Source: Pectobacterium carotovorum (GTDB taxonomy: Bacteria > Pseudomonadota > Gammaproteobacteria > Enterobacterales > Enterobacteriaceae). From it: a stretch of 64,000 nt of DNA. The DNA is taken from positions 372,001 through 436,000 of the forward strand of contig NZ_JAXAFK010000003.1 of NCBI RefSeq assembly GCF_033898505.1, written 5' to 3'. The translations under genes and the position numbers were made by a program. The notes below the pieces were generated by a model. That model saw nothing but the letters and a program-made list of their open reading frames with translations. It did not search any database and was not told where the DNA came from. Shown in pieces: positions 62,195-64,000 of this stretch (its first letter is position 1; each line of letters opens with the position of its first letter).

Positions 62195-62237
62195 GGCAGC
62201 ATAACACAATTTCAGGCAACGATCGCAACGCGGCGTC

Positions 62238-64000
62238 TCAATAACGCCGCTGCCATTCCGCATCCGTCAGCACATTGGCTGGCTGGTGAAGGAAATAACG
62301 ATAGAAGACGTCATAGGCCAGCACATTTTTCACATATCCCCGTGTTTCCGAGAATGGAATACTTTCGATAAACGCAACGGGATCAATGCGCCCGGCGCTG
62401 TTTCTCAGCCAGGTATTCACCCGCGACGGCCCGGCATTATAAGCCGCGGAGGACAGAATCCGGTTACGGCCAAATGTCTGGTACACGTACTCCAGATAGC
62501 TCGTTCCCAGCAGAATATTGGTCTCAGGATCGAACAGCTGGCTGCTATTCGTATAGAACGTGATATTGCTCATTTTGGCAGTATGCTGCGCCGTCGCGGG
62601 CATCAACTGCATCAAGCCTGATGCGCCGACCGGAGAACGCGCTTTCGGGTTCCAGGCGCTTTCCTGACGAGCGATCGCCATCGCATAGCTTTGGCTAATG
62701 CCTTTCCCCTGCGTTTCACGGCGGAATTCGTCATTCCAGGCCAGCGGGAAACGCTCTTCCAGATGATCCCACAGCTTCGCGACAATTGTTGCCTGCACGC
62801 TCAAGTCAGCCCAGCGCTGTTCAAACGCATAGCGAGCCAGCGCTTCCTGCTGCGGTTTGCTGCGGTTCGCTACCAGCCCGACCCACTCGCTGCGCGCCAG
62901 ATTATCCATCTGCCAGAACATCAATTCCCGCACGCGGGCGACTTCCGGTAGCTGGGACAGGGAAGGATCCGGTTTCACCGCCGTCATGATCGTAATGGGA
63001 TAGCGCTCGTTGAGCTTCTGCGCTGCCGCCATAGGGTAGAACCCGCGCTCCTGCATCAGGCTGCGTAATAGCGTCTCGCCTTCCTGACGTTTGCCCTGTT
63101 CTAACAGCACCACCGCGCGCCAGTAGCGCCATTCGTCTTTCTGTAACGCCTCTGCCGGTAAGCGCGCCATCCAACTCGTTAGCCCCTGACGATCGCCTGC
63201 GCCCAGCGCCATGCGTACGCGACGTTCCAGCAAGGTCGTCGAGGTGCTCTGCCGCACTACGCCATCCCGCCACTGCGCCTGTTCTGACGTAGCATCGTTG
63301 CCCATCAATCGCCAGGCAATGGTTTCTTCCATCTCCTGACGCTCTGCGGCGCTCATTTTCTGCAAACGGACAATGACCGGCAGCATCGAACGGGCATTAT
63401 CAGCATCCTGACGCGCCGTGCGCGTGAAGGCCGACAGCGTGACTTTTCGGGTGAAATCCGTTGGCCCGACGGTACGGGCGAAGCTCTCCAGCGAGTTTGG
63501 ATCGTTCTGGAGTTTGAGCAGCGCATCGCCCATCGTTTTATAATCGTCAGGTAACTGCTTGATGAGGTAGCTCACCAGACTGCTGCTGCCTTCATCCATC
63601 GCCAGACGCGCGCGTTCCAGCGTCGTCAGCGGCGTCTGTTCGCCCGCTTGCTGCCAGACGGAGAAGAGTTTATCGCACACCGCAGGGAGCGAACGCCCAG
63701 TCAGCCAGATATCACGTGTAGCTTCCCACACGCCCTGACGCTGCCCGGTGGCCCACTGGGCATAATAAAAGTTACAGCGGGCGCTGACCGGTTTCGGCGG
63801 CTGCGGGCTAAATGCCAGCAGCCCGATCCAGTCCTGACGACGCGCCAGTTCATTCACAAAGCTGGTATTGAGATTACGAGCGGGCGGCAGCGTCGGATGC
63901 GTTGCCATAAACTGCCTCACCTGCGTCGCGCTGACCTGGCTCAGATCCTGCGTGAGAGAACGGTATTCAAGATAAGGATAAAGCGGGTAACTGCGCAGCG
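62238..64000 (-). CDS. slt: Soluble lytic murein transglycosylase Slt70, partial
   Basis: Periplasmic enzyme that cleaves peptidoglycan glycan strands with formation of 1,6-anhydromuramic ends. About 587 residues of an expected 645 are present; the reading frame stays open through the ATG-like start at 63920 to the window edge (SYPLYPYLEYRSLTQDL aligns with E. coli DYPLYPYLEYRQITDDL), so the signal peptide and first helices lie outside. The long alpha-superhelical U-domain precedes the C-terminal lysozyme-like domain with the catalytic glutamate in AIARQESAWNPKARSPVGASGLMQLMPATA and AYNAGPSRVNTWL. trpR is downstream. Confidence 0.96.
   Translation of the reverse strand, partial: LRSYPLYPYLEYRSLTQDLSQVSATQVRQFMATHPTLPPARNLNTSFVNELARRQDWIGLLAFSPQPPKPVSARCNFYYAQWATGQRQGVWEATRDIWLTGRSLPAVCDKLFSVWQQAGEQTPLTTLERARLAMDEGSSSLVSYLIKQLPDDYKTMGDALLKLQNDPNSLESFARTVGPTDFTRKVTLSAFTRTARQDADNARSMLPVIVRLQKMSAAERQEMEETIAWRLMGNDATSEQAQWRDGVVRQSTSTTLLERRVRMALGAGDRQGLTSWMARLPAEALQKDEWRYWRAVVLLEQGKRQEGETLLRSLMQERGFYPMAAAQKLNERYPITIMTAVKPDPSLSQLPEVARVRELMFWQMDNLARSEWVGLVANRSKPQQEALARYAFEQRWADLSVQATIVAKLWDHLEERFPLAWNDEFRRETQGKGISQSYAMAIARQESAWNPKARSPVGASGLMQLMPATAQHTAKMSNITFYTNSSQLFDPETNILLGTSYLEYVYQTFGRNRILSSAAYNAGPSRVNTWLRNSAGRIDPVAFIESIPFSETRGYVKNVLAYDVFYRYFLHQPANVLTDAEWQRRY

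Overview
The window is a compact chromosomal segment of an enterobacterium. The gene order closely follows the E. coli region around the thr operon (from polB through carAB, dnaKJ and thrABC to slt, as I recall that map), but it carries ERIC-type repeats and genes that E. coli lacks at these positions. Protein divergence, repeat type and base composition suggest a soft-rot genus such as Pectobacterium; that genus call is inference. I see no rRNA, tRNA, CRISPR array, insertion sequence or prophage.

Layout. 1-86: edge of an unknown minus-strand gene. 222-557: an expanded ERIC element. 733-2935: valine attenuation leader and ilvBN. 2971-5752: yabI (minus strand) and a diguanylate cyclase with a perfect FNR-type box upstream. 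5871-15661: polB, rapA, rluA, djlA, lptD. 15751-20112: surA-pdxA-rsmA-apaG-apaH. 20113-26062: a mosaic accessory zone holding a small unknown ORF, a DMT transporter with a divergent LysR regulator, folA, yjjPB, a LysE-type exporter, and a WYL regulator with a VOC protein. 26221-33423: carAB (ARG boxes, TTG start), dapB, a second ERIC element and ispH. 33404-38175: the ribF-ileS-lspA-fkpB-ispH operon. 38601-45538: rpsT, nhaR, nhaA, dnaJ, dnaK (sigma-32 promoter) and satP. 45682-51311: an MHS-family transporter, mog, a GGDEF protein with a degenerate active site, talB and yaaA. 51385-51660: a second kind of hairpin-array repeat. 51678-56575: thrLABC with its attenuator. 56787-64000: lasT/yjtD, arcA, creA, rob, gpmB, yjjX, trpR (with trp operator) and a partial slt.

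How the genes work together. Most are housekeeping: branched-chain amino acid and threonine synthesis under leader-peptide attenuation, carbamoyl phosphate synthesis under ArgR, the LptD/SurA outer-membrane assembly pair, the DnaK/DnaJ chaperones and the ArcA regulator. I found no clear new multi-gene system. The least explained items are the two hairpin-array repeat families, which share a stem-loop core, the 64-residue ORF beside apaH, and the oxygen-linked control suggested for a c-di-GMP enzyme.
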